A stretch of DNA of 64,000 nucleotides from Bog-159 sp963843255. Lineage in GTDB: Bacteria; Acidobacteriota; Terriglobia; Bryobacterales; Bryobacteraceae. The stretch is from positions 806,001 through 870,000 of the forward strand of contig CAWJJQ010000002.1 in NCBI GenBank assembly GCA_963843255.1, read 5' to 3'. Below, piece by piece: positions 56,136 through 64,000 of the stretch. The position numbers and the translations under genes were made by a program. The notes below the pieces were generated by a model. It was not told where the DNA came from. It saw nothing but the letters and a program-made list of their open reading frames with translations, and made no database searches. Numbering within the stretch: position 1 is the first letter of the stretch; each line of letters starts with the position of its first letter.

Positions 56136-57104
56136 TTATGCTTCTCGGATTTTCTCGGTCAGGGCCGGCAAAAATTCCAGAATGTCATCCACAATTCCCA
56201 CGTCCGCCGCGCGAAATATGGGCGCCTTTGAATTCTTATTGATGGCCACCATGAAAGGATTTCCCTTGATGCCGGCCAGATGCTGGAACGATCCGCTAAT
56301 GCCGCAGGCCAGGTATACCCGGGGCTTCACGGTCTGGCCGGAGGACCCCACCTGCCGGGACTTCTCCAGCCACTTGGCATCCACCACCGGCCGCGAGCAG
56401 CTCACCGCTCCGCCTAGCGCATCGGCTAGCTCCTGGGCGATCGGCAGGTTATCCGGGTCCTCGATCCCCCGCCCAACCGAAACCAGCACCGGAAACTTGG
56501 TGATGTCCACGTCACCCGATTCGGCCGCCACGGTTTCGAGATAGCGGCGTCCCGTTTTCAGTGGGCCGAGCGCGGACGATTGATCCACTACCGCGCCCTT
56601 GAAAGCGCCGTCGGCGGCCGGCTTGAAGGCTCCCGGACGGATGTTGATCACCGCGCCGGAAGAGATATCGCAGTGGACGTGACTGCTCACCTGGCCGCCG
56701 AATTCCTGGCGCACCAGTTTGAGCGCGCCGCCGGACACGCTTTCGATATCCACCACGTCGGGCACGTAGGCTGCATTCATGCGGATGGAAAGCCCCGGCG
56801 AGAGGTCCACGCCGAAATGATTGTGCGGCACGAGCAGCAGGCTGCCCGGCGGCAGTATGGCGGCCAGCGCTTTCGACACGACTTCCGCGTTGGGATATGC
56901 CAGCGCCTCGTTCCCGATTTTCCAGACTTCGGGAAAGGATGTTCGCAGCGTGTCGCACACCGCATCCAGATCCGCGCCCCAACCGGTCACCACCGCTGTT
57001 GGAGCATTTGCGGCATCGATTTTGGCCGCGGCGCCAATTAATTCGGACGCTGTATCCGCGGCGATTCCATCCTTATGAACGATATACGTAAAAATGCGAG
57101 ACAT
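56136..57104 (-). CDS. etfA: Electron transfer flavoprotein alpha subunit
   Basis: 322 aa. The C-terminal FAD domain has GSSGQTVKPRVYLACGISG, FQHLAGIKG and ADVGIVDDILEFLP, hallmarks of EtfA. It forms a heterodimer with EtfB and carries electrons from acyl-CoA dehydrogenase to a quinone oxidoreductase. It shares one base with the etfB stop (TAATG) and lies 10 bases before the acyl-CoA dehydrogenase start, so the three are one transcript. The N-terminal ~40 residues are shorter and more divergent than in classical EtfA. Confidence 0.95.
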   Translation of the reverse strand: MSRIFTYIVHKDGIAADTASELIGAAAKIDAANAPTAVVTGWGADLDAVCDTLRTSFPEVWKIGNEALAYPNAEVVSKALAAILPPGSLLLVPHNHFGVDLSPGLSIRMNAAYVPDVVDIESVSGGALKLVRQEFGGQVSSHVHCDISSGAVINIRPGAFKPAADGAFKGAVVDQSSALGPLKTGRRYLETVAAESGDVDITKFPVLVSVGRGIEDPDNLPIAQELADALGGAVSCSRPVVDAKWLEKSRQVGSSGQTVKPRVYLACGISGSFQHLAGIKGNPFMVAINKNSKAPIFRAADVGIVDDILEFLPALTEKIREA

Positions 57105-57895
57105 TATTGCATCCCCCCTTTCGCCCGTAACATGCCGACCAGTTTGTCGATGATTTCCTCGCGGCTGCCTTCCAGAATTTCGGCTCCTTGACCGGCCGGC
57201 GGGACGAAATAATCCTGGCGTTGTACTCTGGCCGCGGCGGCTCCTACAGCCCCGGGATCCACACCCAGGTCCGCGGCGCTGTAGGTGGGAATGGGGATGG
57301 AAGCCACCTGTCGAATGCCGCGCATGCCGACATACCGCGGCTCGTTGATGCCGGTCTGGATTGACAGCACACAGGGAAGATCAATTTCGTTAATTTCCTT
57401 ATCGCCTCCCTCAATTTCGCGGCTGATTTTCAGCTTCCCGCCGTCCTGTATCTGAATGGAATTTACCAGCGAAGCGAAAGGATAATCGAGCATTGCCGCC
57501 AGCATGCCGCCGACCTGGGCGGCGCCGTCTTCCGCCTGAACGCCTGTCATAATCAGGTCGTAATGTCCTTTATCAACGAACGCCTTTAGAAGGGTGGCGA
57601 TGCCCCGCCCGTCTGATTCTGCGACTGAATCATCCGCGATGAGGGCTCCGCTCTTGGCTCCCATAGCCATTTCGCGTCGCAGGATTTCCTCGTCCTCTTC
57701 GCCGCCCGCCGTTACCACCGTAACGTTGCCGCCGGCCTGCTCCACCATCCGCAAGGCTTCCTCGACGGCATAATTGTCCGGCTCGTTCACCGAATAGACC
57801 AGGTCGTCCCGTTCGATATCGTGGCCGTCGCTCGCGATTTGGATTTCGTTTTCCGACGTATCGGGTACTCTTCTCGCACAAACTAGAATTTCCAT
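57104..57895 (-). CDS. etfB: Electron transfer flavoprotein beta subunit
   Basis: 263 aa from the ATG at 57895, preceded by GAGG with a five-base spacer; a GTG two codons upstream is the alternative. It contains the AMP-binding MTGVQAEDGAAQVGGMLA region and SLVNSIQ strand typical of EtfB, and a C-terminal RVQRQDYFVPPAGQ segment. Its stop overlaps the etfA start (TAATG). It sits two codons after the stop of the Fe-S oxidoreductase. Together these form the module that connects the acyl-CoA dehydrogenase to the quinone pool. Confidence 0.95.
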   Translation of the reverse strand: MEILVCARRVPDTSENEIQIASDGHDIERDDLVYSVNEPDNYAVEEALRMVEQAGGNVTVVTAGGEEDEEILRREMAMGAKSGALIADDSVAESDGRGIATLLKAFVDKGHYDLIMTGVQAEDGAAQVGGMLAAMLDYPFASLVNSIQIQDGGKLKISREIEGGDKEINEIDLPCVLSIQTGINEPRYVGMRGIRQVASIPIPTYSAADLGVDPGAVGAAAARVQRQDYFVPPAGQGAEILEGSREEIIDKLVGMLRAKGGMQ

Positions 57896-57902
57896 AAACA
57901 CC

Positions 57903-59987
57903 TCAAACTCCGGCGGGAATTTCCCGCGACATCTGTTGATCCGCTAGTTCCGCCAGGTCGATAGCGGTGATCCTGCCTTCAAAGCCGGCTGCCTTGATGG
58001 CGTCTTCGATGTTAACCATGCAAAACGGGCAGGCCGTCACGATGACGTTGGCGCCCGCGTCCGCAGCCATGCGAATTCTCTTCACGGCGATGCGCTCGTC
58101 CTCTTTCGGCTCGTAGAACAGCGCCAGGCCGCCGCCACCGCAACAGAACGAGCGGTCGCGCGACCGGCTCATTTCTACGCGGCGCAAGCCGGGAATAGCA
58201 TCGAGCACCTGCCGCGGGGCGTCATAAACGCCGTTGTGCCGGCCCAGGTAGCAGGGGTCGTGATAGGTATACACGTTGCCGCTGTCTACCGGATTGAAGC
58301 GCACCGCGCCCGCCGCTACTTCGTGCGCCAGAACCTGGCTGATATGCTCCACGGGCGGCATCTCCCGATAGTCGTTCTTTAATGCATTGAAGGCATGCGG
58401 ATCGGCGGTCACGACGCGCCGCGCTCCCGAAGCCTGGATGGCCTCCGCATTGTGGTCGCGCAAAGCCATGTACAAGGTTTCTTCGCCGAAACGACGCACG
58501 TCGTGACCGCTGTCTTTTTCCGCAGTTCCTAAGATGCCAAAGTCCACACCCAAGCCCTGCAATACTCTGGCGGTGGATCGCGCGATCGACTGGGCGCGGT
58601 CGTCGAAGGAGGTCTGGCTATCGACAAAGTAGAGCGTATCCGCCGAGGTGCCGTTGCCGGACAGGGTCTTAACCGGGCAGGTTTGCTGGAATTCCTTGGC
58701 CTTCGCCCAATCGGCGCGCTTCTTTTCCATCTTGCCGAACGGGTTGCCGCGGCTCTCCAGAGCCTTGAACGGCTTTTGCAGCGACTGGGGCACGTTTCCG
58801 TCGTCCACCAGGCCGCGCCGCAAGTCAACGATTTTGTCGATGTACTCGACCAGCAGCGGGCACTCCTGCTCGCACGCTCCGCAGGTGGTGCACGACCAGA
58901 TTTCGTCCTCGGAATAAATCCCGCCTACCAGTCGCGTGCCGTTGTGCGCCCTGCCGAAAACCGGATAGTGTTCGTAGCAGTAGTCGCGCGCTTTGATCGT
59001 CAGGAAGCGCGGCGATAACGGCCTTCCGGCGGCGTTGGCGGGACACTGGTCGGAACAGCGGCCGCAATCGGCGCAGGAATAGAAATCGAGGACATGTTTC
59101 CAGGTGAAATCTGCGAAAGTTTTCACGCCCAGCGACTTCACCTGATCCAATTGCGTGTCGGCGACACCCCACCGCACCGGCTTGACCGTGCCCCGATCCA
59201 GCTTCGCGAAATAGATGCTGAACAGGGATGTCTCGACGTGAAATTGCACTCCGAAGGGCCGGTAGCACAGCAGGAAAAAGAACGCGAATTCATGCAGAAA
59301 ATAAGCCCCCAGATGAATCCTTCCGAGAACTGGAATGGCCATACCTGCGAAAGCATGCTCGAGCCACCAGGCCAGGGACAGCCTGGCCGCGAAATCGGCG
59401 TGCCCGCCCTGTCCGGCATTCGCCGCAGCTTGGCTGGCCTCGAACAATCCATCCGCCGCCATGAGGATAGCGATCAGGACCAGCAGAAAGATCGCATCGG
59501 CAGGGCGTCCTTTGCCGTAATCCTGGGGAACGGTATAGCGTGCAGGCTTGAAAACAATGCGGCGAATCACCGCAAAAGCCATGCAGAGAAATACAACAGT
59601 GCCGGCGTAGTCCTTGATCACGTCGTACATGTGGCCGGCACTTCCGGTCAGGCCGGGCATCACGAAATTGTCACGAACTCCCAGGATCAGCAAAGAAATC
59701 GCCCTGATCACCAGGAGAATAAATCCGGCGAAGATCAGAATGTGCAGGGTTCCGGCGAGCCGGAATCGCGGATGCCTCCACTGCCCCAGCCAAAACTGCA
59801 GGACTCTGCCCAGCCGCTCCCAAGGTCGGTCAAAACGAGGGTCGGACTGCGCATGCATCAGCGGCGCGATCCGACGGGCGGCGATGTAGGCGAAGCACGC
59901 GAGACCTAACAGATGCAGCGCCAGAAACAAGGCGCTCCCGCCTATAGACCCGAAGGTGGTCGCGGCGGGCGATGGAAAGCCTGCCAT
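57903..59987 (-). CDS. Membrane Fe-S ETF:(mena)quinone oxidoreductase, HdrD-like
   Basis: 694 aa from the ATG at 59987; a TTG at 60002 is less likely. The first ~270 residues hold about six transmembrane helices like a respiratory cytochrome-b membrane subunit (LHLLGLACFAYIAARRI, ILIFAGFILLVIRAISLLI, FLCMAFAVIRRIVF). Two 4Fe-4S clusters follow, CADCGRCSDQCP and CTTCGACEQECP, then HdrD-type cysteine-rich CCG domains (YHDPCYLGR, SFCCGGGG, ACPFC). This is the layout of ETF:menaquinone oxidoreductases encoded next to etfAB in several phyla. It would move electrons from ETF to the quinone pool. The gene precedes etfB directly. Confidence 0.92.
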   Translation of the reverse strand: MAGFPSPAATTFGSIGGSALFLALHLLGLACFAYIAARRIAPLMHAQSDPRFDRPWERLGRVLQFWLGQWRHPRFRLAGTLHILIFAGFILLVIRAISLLILGVRDNFVMPGLTGSAGHMYDVIKDYAGTVVFLCMAFAVIRRIVFKPARYTVPQDYGKGRPADAIFLLVLIAILMAADGLFEASQAAANAGQGGHADFAARLSLAWWLEHAFAGMAIPVLGRIHLGAYFLHEFAFFFLLCYRPFGVQFHVETSLFSIYFAKLDRGTVKPVRWGVADTQLDQVKSLGVKTFADFTWKHVLDFYSCADCGRCSDQCPANAAGRPLSPRFLTIKARDYCYEHYPVFGRAHNGTRLVGGIYSEDEIWSCTTCGACEQECPLLVEYIDKIVDLRRGLVDDGNVPQSLQKPFKALESRGNPFGKMEKKRADWAKAKEFQQTCPVKTLSGNGTSADTLYFVDSQTSFDDRAQSIARSTARVLQGLGVDFGILGTAEKDSGHDVRRFGEETLYMALRDHNAEAIQASGARRVVTADPHAFNALKNDYREMPPVEHISQVLAHEVAAGAVRFNPVDSGNVYTYHDPCYLGRHNGVYDAPRQVLDAIPGLRRVEMSRSRDRSFCCGGGGLALFYEPKEDERIAVKRIRMAADAGANVIVTACPFCMVNIEDAIKAAGFEGRITAIDLAELADQQMSREIPAGV

Positions 59988-59998
59988 TGTTTCGTTTA

Positions 59999-60304
59999 TC
60001 AAAAGTGCGCGGATGCCGCCATGGCTTTCTCAACGACTTGACGTTCGTTCAGAATCAGCCGGCGGATGGTCCGCAGGTCATTCAAGGCCAGGCGGCTCTT
60101 GTGGACATAACAACCCAGCATTTTCAATTTATACTGGGCCAGTTTGATGGCTTGGGCTCGGCGTTCCTCGCCATCTTGTATTGCTATTTCGCGATCGTTG
60201 CTAAGTTCCTTCATGCAGTCCAAAACCGTGTCGGCCAGGATCTTCATGAAGTCTTGTACGCTCTCGATTGAGTCGAAGCATTGCTCAAGGTCGTTCGTCA
60301 GCAC
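59999..60304 (-). CDS. Small helical protein heading the megasynthase transcript
   Basis: 101 aa from the GTG at 60304, chosen because GGAGG lies seven bases upstream; longer in-frame forms lack such a site. The sequence is almost entirely helical and charged (MKILADTVLDCMKELSND, RRAQAIKLAQYKLKMLGCY), without signal or membrane segment. I do not recognise the family. It ends 11 bases before the ATG of the Fe-S oxidoreductase, so it is the likely first gene of the operon. It might be a small regulator or an adaptor, but this is a guess. Confidence 0.65.
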   Translation of the reverse strand: MLTNDLEQCFDSIESVQDFMKILADTVLDCMKELSNDREIAIQDGEERRAQAIKLAQYKLKMLGCYVHKSRLALNDLRTIRRLILNERQVVEKAMAASAHF

Positions 60305-60311
60305 TGCTTGT

Positions 60312-60316
60312 CCTCC
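60312..60316 (-). promoter_or_regulatory. Ribosome binding site of the operon's first gene
   Basis: GGAGG on the minus strand, seven bases before the GTG at 60304. It decides the start of the 101-aa helical protein. Confidence 0.6.
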
Positions 60317-60471
60317 TTTTGGTCCGGCCGCAATTACACTCGGAGCGTGGAATGCGGTCGGGCCCGCGGATGCGAGGCCATGCACCTGGAGGTCCACTTC
60401 GCCACGTAAACTGGTTTGCCCGAATTCAGCGGTTGGCATCAAAAAATTGCGACGGCCGTCGAGGCTTTTCG

Positions 60472-60483
60472 CGCAGTACTGCG
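60472..60483. promoter_or_regulatory. 12-bp perfect palindrome upstream of the megasynthase operon
   Basis: CGCAGTACTGCG, flanked by TTTTCG and AAAAA, ~170 bases before the first gene. A candidate operator; no promoter hexamers could be placed confidently next to it. Confidence 0.35.
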
Positions 60484-60581
60484 AAAAATGACCCAATTAT
60501 TGCGGCTACGCCCAAAAACCACAGCTCCGTGGTTTTGAACAAGCGCACCGTCTACGCCCCGATCGCGGAATTGCCCCGAAT

Positions 60582-61384
60582 TCAAATCAAAACTTGGGAC
60601 GGCTCTACATGCAATTGCATCGGCGCCGGATCAGCCTGAGAGCACGCCAGCGGCCGCCGGCAAGCGACTCCGCTCACGTAGAAGAACATCCCCAATGCCG
60701 CCGCGAGGTGCTTCCACGGATGGCCTCCCATCAAGATCACTGCCGCCATTCGATGATCGAGTACCTCGGCTGCTTTAGCCAATCCATAAAGCAACACGGT
60801 GAACCACACATGGCCCGCCGCGGAATATCTGGCGGGAAACAGGATCAGCATCACGGGCACCGCGATCATCGCCCCGAACTGCACCATACAGTAGAGACGC
60901 AGATCGCCGGAGGCACGCCAGATTAAAACGCTGCCGGCGCCCATCGCCAGCAGCGGAACCAGCAGCACCTTCCCGGCATACGTACTGACTCGTTCCCCGA
61001 TAGTCGTTGCCAGCAAAGACATGAAGACGAGGGTCATCGAAGACGATCCCAGAATAGCCGGCCGTTGTCCGGGCGGAGGTGGTAGTAGGTCGAGCCGGCG
61101 CCCACCATCAGGGTTCCCGCCAGCAGCATGCCGTAAGCGATGCGCTCCCACGGCTCAATAAATGCGCGCGGCGACCGGATAGCCCGGAGGCCGAACGCCG
61201 CGGCCAGCAGAAACGGCAGGTTCGAAATCACGTTCCAGAAGTTGGGTATGCCGAGAAGAGTGCGCGCATCGGCAAAGTGGTGATAGCCAGGGTCCTGCCG
61301 GATGGGCGGAAGAACCAGGAAGCAACTGGCCAGCAGAGCACTCATCCCGAGGATCGCTGCGAGCCTTCGATGGGAAATGGACAT
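60582..61384 (-). pseudogene. Ceramidase-like membrane protein split by a frameshift
   Basis: From the ATG at 61384 the frame encodes a membrane protein with a conserved GAGSTYYHLRPDNGRLFWDRL segment, as in the ceramidase/alkaline-phytoceramidase-like family, and stops at 61034 (TGA). The next frame continues without a break in homology: MTLVFMSLLATT starting at 61037, helices such as VLLVPLLAMGAGSVLIW, and GGHPWKHLAAALG, ending at 60582. Restoring one base (CTTCG to CTTCCG) would join DRL to the expected P-MTLVFM. The stop and restart overlap as ATGA, so reinitiation could in principle give two polypeptides. A sequencing error is equally possible. Confidence 0.75.
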
Positions 61385-61528
61385 GCCACACCTAGGGCAT
61401 CCGGGCAGCCGATCGGTTTGCCTAATTATTTCAATGGCTTCCGCGTGGGTCCTTCAGTTGAACCGGCCGGAACCCCGGATGCGCCGTACCTTGGCCGTCC
61501 AATTCCTGTACTCAAAGTCCGGATCGCC

Positions 61529-63043
61529 TTACAACTCCCAACCTTCGCGGTACTCGCGGTAAAGATACTTGTTGGCGTCGGGAACATTCGTGATCTTCAT
61601 GCCGGCGGCGTCATATTCGAGTTTCCGCCCGGCACGCAGGGATACCGCGGCCAGGTTAAACGCCTCGGAAATAGCTCCCGCATGCAGGAATTCGCCCGGC
61701 GAAGGCTTACCTCCGCGGCAGGCCGCCACCCAGTCGTTGACGCCCTGCATCTCATCTTTTTGCACGCGCGCGGGAGGTTTCTCCCCGGCGTACTCACGCA
61801 TCTTCTTTTCGGGAATGAGACGCGGGTCCTCCAAGTTGAATCCGGTCAGGATCTTCCCTTTGTGGCCCACGAACATCATGCCCTCGGGGGTCAGTTCTTT
61901 GCCGTCCGCTTCCACTTCGTCGGGCGTGCGGGGGCGCATCCCGCCGTCGTACCAGAACAGGTCGATCGGCCCGCGTCCCTCGCGCGCCGCGAATTTGAAG
62001 CGGATTGTTGAAGCCAGCGGGAACGAGTAATCGTTGCGGATCTTGCGGCTCACGTGATCGGTAATTTCGCAGGCGCCGCTCCCCCTGGCGTCGACGCTGA
62101 CCGGCGCATCAAGTTGCAGGGTACGGAAGACCACCCACAGGCTGTAATGGCCCATGTCCGCGATGGACCCGCCGCCGAAATCGTACCAGCCGCGAAACAC
62201 GGCGTGGGTGAAAGTCGGATGATACGGCCGGTCGACCGTGGGCCCCAGCCACAGGTCCCAGTCGAAACCCGGCGGGACGGGCGGGCGGTCGGTGGGTAGC
62301 GTCAGGTATTGCGGCCATACCGGCCGGTTCGACCAGTTGTGTACTTCCCGCAGCCGGCCGATGGCCCCGTCGTTGATCCAGGCCATGATGGTGTCCATCG
62401 AACCGTTCGAGTCCCAGGGAATAAAGTGCGTGGCCACTTTGGTGGTGCGCGCCGTCTCGATCACCTGGCGCGCTTCATAGAGCCGGTTGGCAATGGGCTT
62501 GTGCATCATCACGTGCTTGCCTTTTTTCATGGCGGCGATCGAGATGGTGGCATGCAGATGATCGGGAGTCATGATCTTGACCCCGTTCAAGTCCTTCTCC
62601 TTCTCCAGCAACTCGCGGAAGTCTGCGTAGGTGGCGCAGCCTTTGAAATTGCCCGTAGGACTTTTGCCCGCATAATAAGATTCAACGATCTCGCGGCCTA
62701 CCTCCCGGCCCCCCGGAATGCCGTCGATGCCCTCACGCCAGTTGGGCTTGCCGATGAAAGTGCGGATGCTGCTGCGCATCCATTCCTTCGACCAGTCCAC
62801 GTAATCGTTGCTATCCTTATTTGGATCGCACACGGCGACCACCTGAACATCGGGACAGGGCAACAGGCCCATCAGCTCCCGGATTCCCTGTGTACCCACG
62901 CCGATATAGGCCATGGTGATCTTGTCGCTGGGGGCGACGAACTGGGGTCCGCCCAAAACGTGGCGGGGAACGATGGTGAACGCGGTGGCGGTAGCGGCGG
63001 CGTTCGCAAGGAACCGGCGCCGGTTGATATCAGATGGCGGCAT
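61529..63043 (-). CDS. Tat-exported Gfo/Idh/MocA family oxidoreductase, HKP variant
   Basis: 504 aa. Twin-arginine signal NRRRFLANAAATATAFTIV. The Rossmann domain is TMAYIGVGTQGIRELMG, and the catalytic-lysine motif reads MMHKPIANR, with histidine in place of the usual glutamate of EKP while the lysine is kept. The C-terminal sheet domain includes GWYDFGGGSIADMGHYSLW. It is longer than the first family member in the window because of an insertion before the HKP motif (VGREIVESYYAGKSPTG). AGGAGGT lies just before the ATG at 63043. It is divergent from the ABC permease and belongs to a subgroup expanded in acidobacteria and planctomycetes. Substrate unknown. Confidence 0.9.
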   Translation of the reverse strand: MPPSDINRRRFLANAAATATAFTIVPRHVLGGPQFVAPSDKITMAYIGVGTQGIRELMGLLPCPDVQVVAVCDPNKDSNDYVDWSKEWMRSSIRTFIGKPNWREGIDGIPGGREVGREIVESYYAGKSPTGNFKGCATYADFRELLEKEKDLNGVKIMTPDHLHATISIAAMKKGKHVMMHKPIANRLYEARQVIETARTTKVATHFIPWDSNGSMDTIMAWINDGAIGRLREVHNWSNRPVWPQYLTLPTDRPPVPPGFDWDLWLGPTVDRPYHPTFTHAVFRGWYDFGGGSIADMGHYSLWVVFRTLQLDAPVSVDARGSGACEITDHVSRKIRNDYSFPLASTIRFKFAAREGRGPIDLFWYDGGMRPRTPDEVEADGKELTPEGMMFVGHKGKILTGFNLEDPRLIPEKKMREYAGEKPPARVQKDEMQGVNDWVAACRGGKPSPGEFLHAGAISEAFNLAAVSLRAGRKLEYDAAGMKITNVPDANKYLYREYREGWEL

Positions 63044-63090
63044 TGAGACCTCCTAACACCCACAACATAACGCCGTTCCGCTCCGGCCGT

Positions 63091-63178
63091 GACAGGCGCG
63101 TGGCCTGCGGTGGCGTCTCAGGCCGCCAAAAGCAGCGGGGCTGAGAGCCCCGCGCAGGCCACGGGCCTGCCCCACTCC
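63091..63178. repeat. Nested REP-like palindrome in a divergent region
   Basis: An outer stem GTGGCCTGCG (63100-63109) / CGCAGGCCAC (63153-63162) encloses a perfect 8-bp hairpin GCGGGGCT-gag-AGCCCCGC (63135-63153). The outer part shares a 23-base core with 28989-29011 (19 identities). It lies between divergent start sites, so it is not an ordinary terminator. Confidence 0.6.
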
Positions 63179-63228
63179 ACACATATATTTCAGATCTTAA
63201 ATACGCGATAATCTTACATGAGCGACCC

Positions 63229-64000
63229 ATGCCGCTAAGACCCCAGTCCGCCATCCAAAAACGCGCCCTTAAGGTGCACAGCCTCACCCTGTGGGTGACC
63301 GCGCGTGAAGCCTTCTGGGTCGCGTTGGAGGCTTTACGCTCCCACAAGCTGCGCTCGTTCCTGACCCTGCTGGGCGTGGTAATCGCCACCACCACCCTGA
63401 TCGTAGTGATGTCGATCGTGAACGGCATGAACCTCTATATCGAAGAGCACATCGCCAACCTGGGGGCCAACACCTTCGTCCTGCACCAGTTCAAGTGGGC
63501 GCAGGGCTTCGACACTTACCTGAACGCGCGGCGGCGCAACAAACCGATCCGCATGGAGGATTATGAGTTCCTCGAAGAGAACCTGGATGGCTACCAGAAA
63601 ATCGGGGCCATGTCCCAGCTCTTTCCTAATCCCCAGGCGCGCTACCGGACCAACCACATCGACGAGATCAACGTCAACGCCATGACGCCGAGCTTTGTGG
63701 ATATCGGCCGCGAGAAGGTGAGCATTGGCCGTTATATCAACGATAGCGAGTACCAGCACAATGCGCGCGTTTGCGTAATCGGCCAGGATCTGCTCGAAAA
63801 GCTGTTCCCATTCGTCGATCCCATCGATAAAGAAGTCTTCCTGGCCGGAATCCCCTTCCGCGTCATCGGCGTAATGGAGAAGGTTGGCAGCACGTTCGGG
63901 CAGAGCCAGGATAATTTCGCCATCGTCCCGCTGACCACCTTTCGCGGCCTCTGGGTGGCCCGCCCGGAACTACTGGTGTTCATCAAGGCGCCCGACAACC
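63229..64000 (+). CDS. ABC transporter permease, MacB/FtsX type, N-terminal part
   Basis: About 257 codons are visible; the frame is open at the window end. After a short cytoplasmic start the segment FWVALEALRSHKLRSFLTLLG leads into the first transmembrane helix (VVIATTTLIVVMSIVNGM), and a large periplasmic domain of the MacB_PCD type follows (ANTFVLHQFKWAQG, RPELLVFIKAP). Such proteins are permeases of lipoprotein, antimicrobial or cell-division type ABC exporters. The ATG at 63229 lacks a strong ribosome site; a GATAAT hexamer at ~63207 could serve as a -10. The partner ATPase is not in the window. Confidence 0.85.
   Translation, partial: MPLRPQSAIQKRALKVHSLTLWVTAREAFWVALEALRSHKLRSFLTLLGVVIATTTLIVVMSIVNGMNLYIEEHIANLGANTFVLHQFKWAQGFDTYLNARRRNKPIRMEDYEFLEENLDGYQKIGAMSQLFPNPQARYRTNHIDEINVNAMTPSFVDIGREKVSIGRYINDSEYQHNARVCVIGQDLLEKLFPFVDPIDKEVFLAGIPFRVIGVMEKVGSTFGQSQDNFAIVPLTTFRGLWVARPELLVFIKAPDN

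Noticed and set aside
63218..63238. Six-codon leader peptide overlapping the permease start
   Set aside because: Too short, no ribosome site, and likely chance.

Overview
The window is high-GC bacterial DNA. Its gene content suggests an Acidobacteriota member of the Solibacter/Bryobacterales type: an Oar-like TonB receptor with a carboxypeptidase-regulatory domain, a translationally coupled ECF sigma factor and Ser/Thr kinase, Tat-exported Gfo/Idh/MocA oxidoreductases, a Reg_prop sensor kinase, and many secreted FN3, NHL and choice-of-anchor proteins. This assignment is an inference from gene families, not from a marker search.

Layout. 1-5.6 kb: the str/S10 ribosomal operon on the minus strand (rpsL, rpsG, fusA, tuf, rpsJ, rplC, partial rplD), with low-complexity repeats in two of its gaps. 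5.6-7.8 kb: a secreted-protein gene bracketed by two near-identical copies of a ~112-bp repeat; the copy nearer rpsL carries a promoter-like sequence, the other abuts a DUF2892 remnant. 7.8-11.6 kb: a lipoprotein with a degenerate amidohydrolase fold, a DUF4097 lipoprotein, a Gfo/Idh/MocA enzyme and a HbpS/GlcG protein. 11.7-18.9 kb: two overlapping TolC paralogues and a large membrane diguanylate cyclase. 19.2-25.1 kb: ECF sigma factor plus kinase, a degenerate PilZ-like protein, a small membrane protein and an intact amidohydrolase. 25.5-30.2 kb: TonB receptor and TPR protein. 30.2-36.6 kb: a decayed beta-helix gene and a TPR-sulfotransferase/sensor kinase/response regulator operon; identical 16-bp sites flank the regulator gene. 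36.7-43.9 kb: secreted FN3, hydrolase and NHL proteins, plus a DUF4157 protein ending in a deaminase-like domain.

44.2-60.3 kb is the most striking region, a minus-strand run of eight genes: a 101-aa helical protein, a membrane Fe-S ETF:quinone oxidoreductase, EtfB, EtfA, an acyl-CoA dehydrogenase, a 2803-aa PUFA-synthase-like megasynthase (KS-AT-KS-4xACP-KR-DH), a phosphopantetheinyl transferase and a zinc-less MDR reductase. It looks like a secondary-lipid or polyene locus in which the ACAD/ETF/quinone module supplies a redox step and the MDR protein may act as a trans enoyl reductase. All four ACPs carry Thr where the phosphopantetheine-bearing Ser is expected.

60.5-64 kb: a ceramidase-like membrane gene split by a one-base frameshift, a second Tat-exported Gfo/Idh/MocA enzyme, a REP-like palindrome, and the start of an ABC-transporter permease that runs off the window. 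No tRNA, rRNA, CRISPR array or insertion sequence was recognised.
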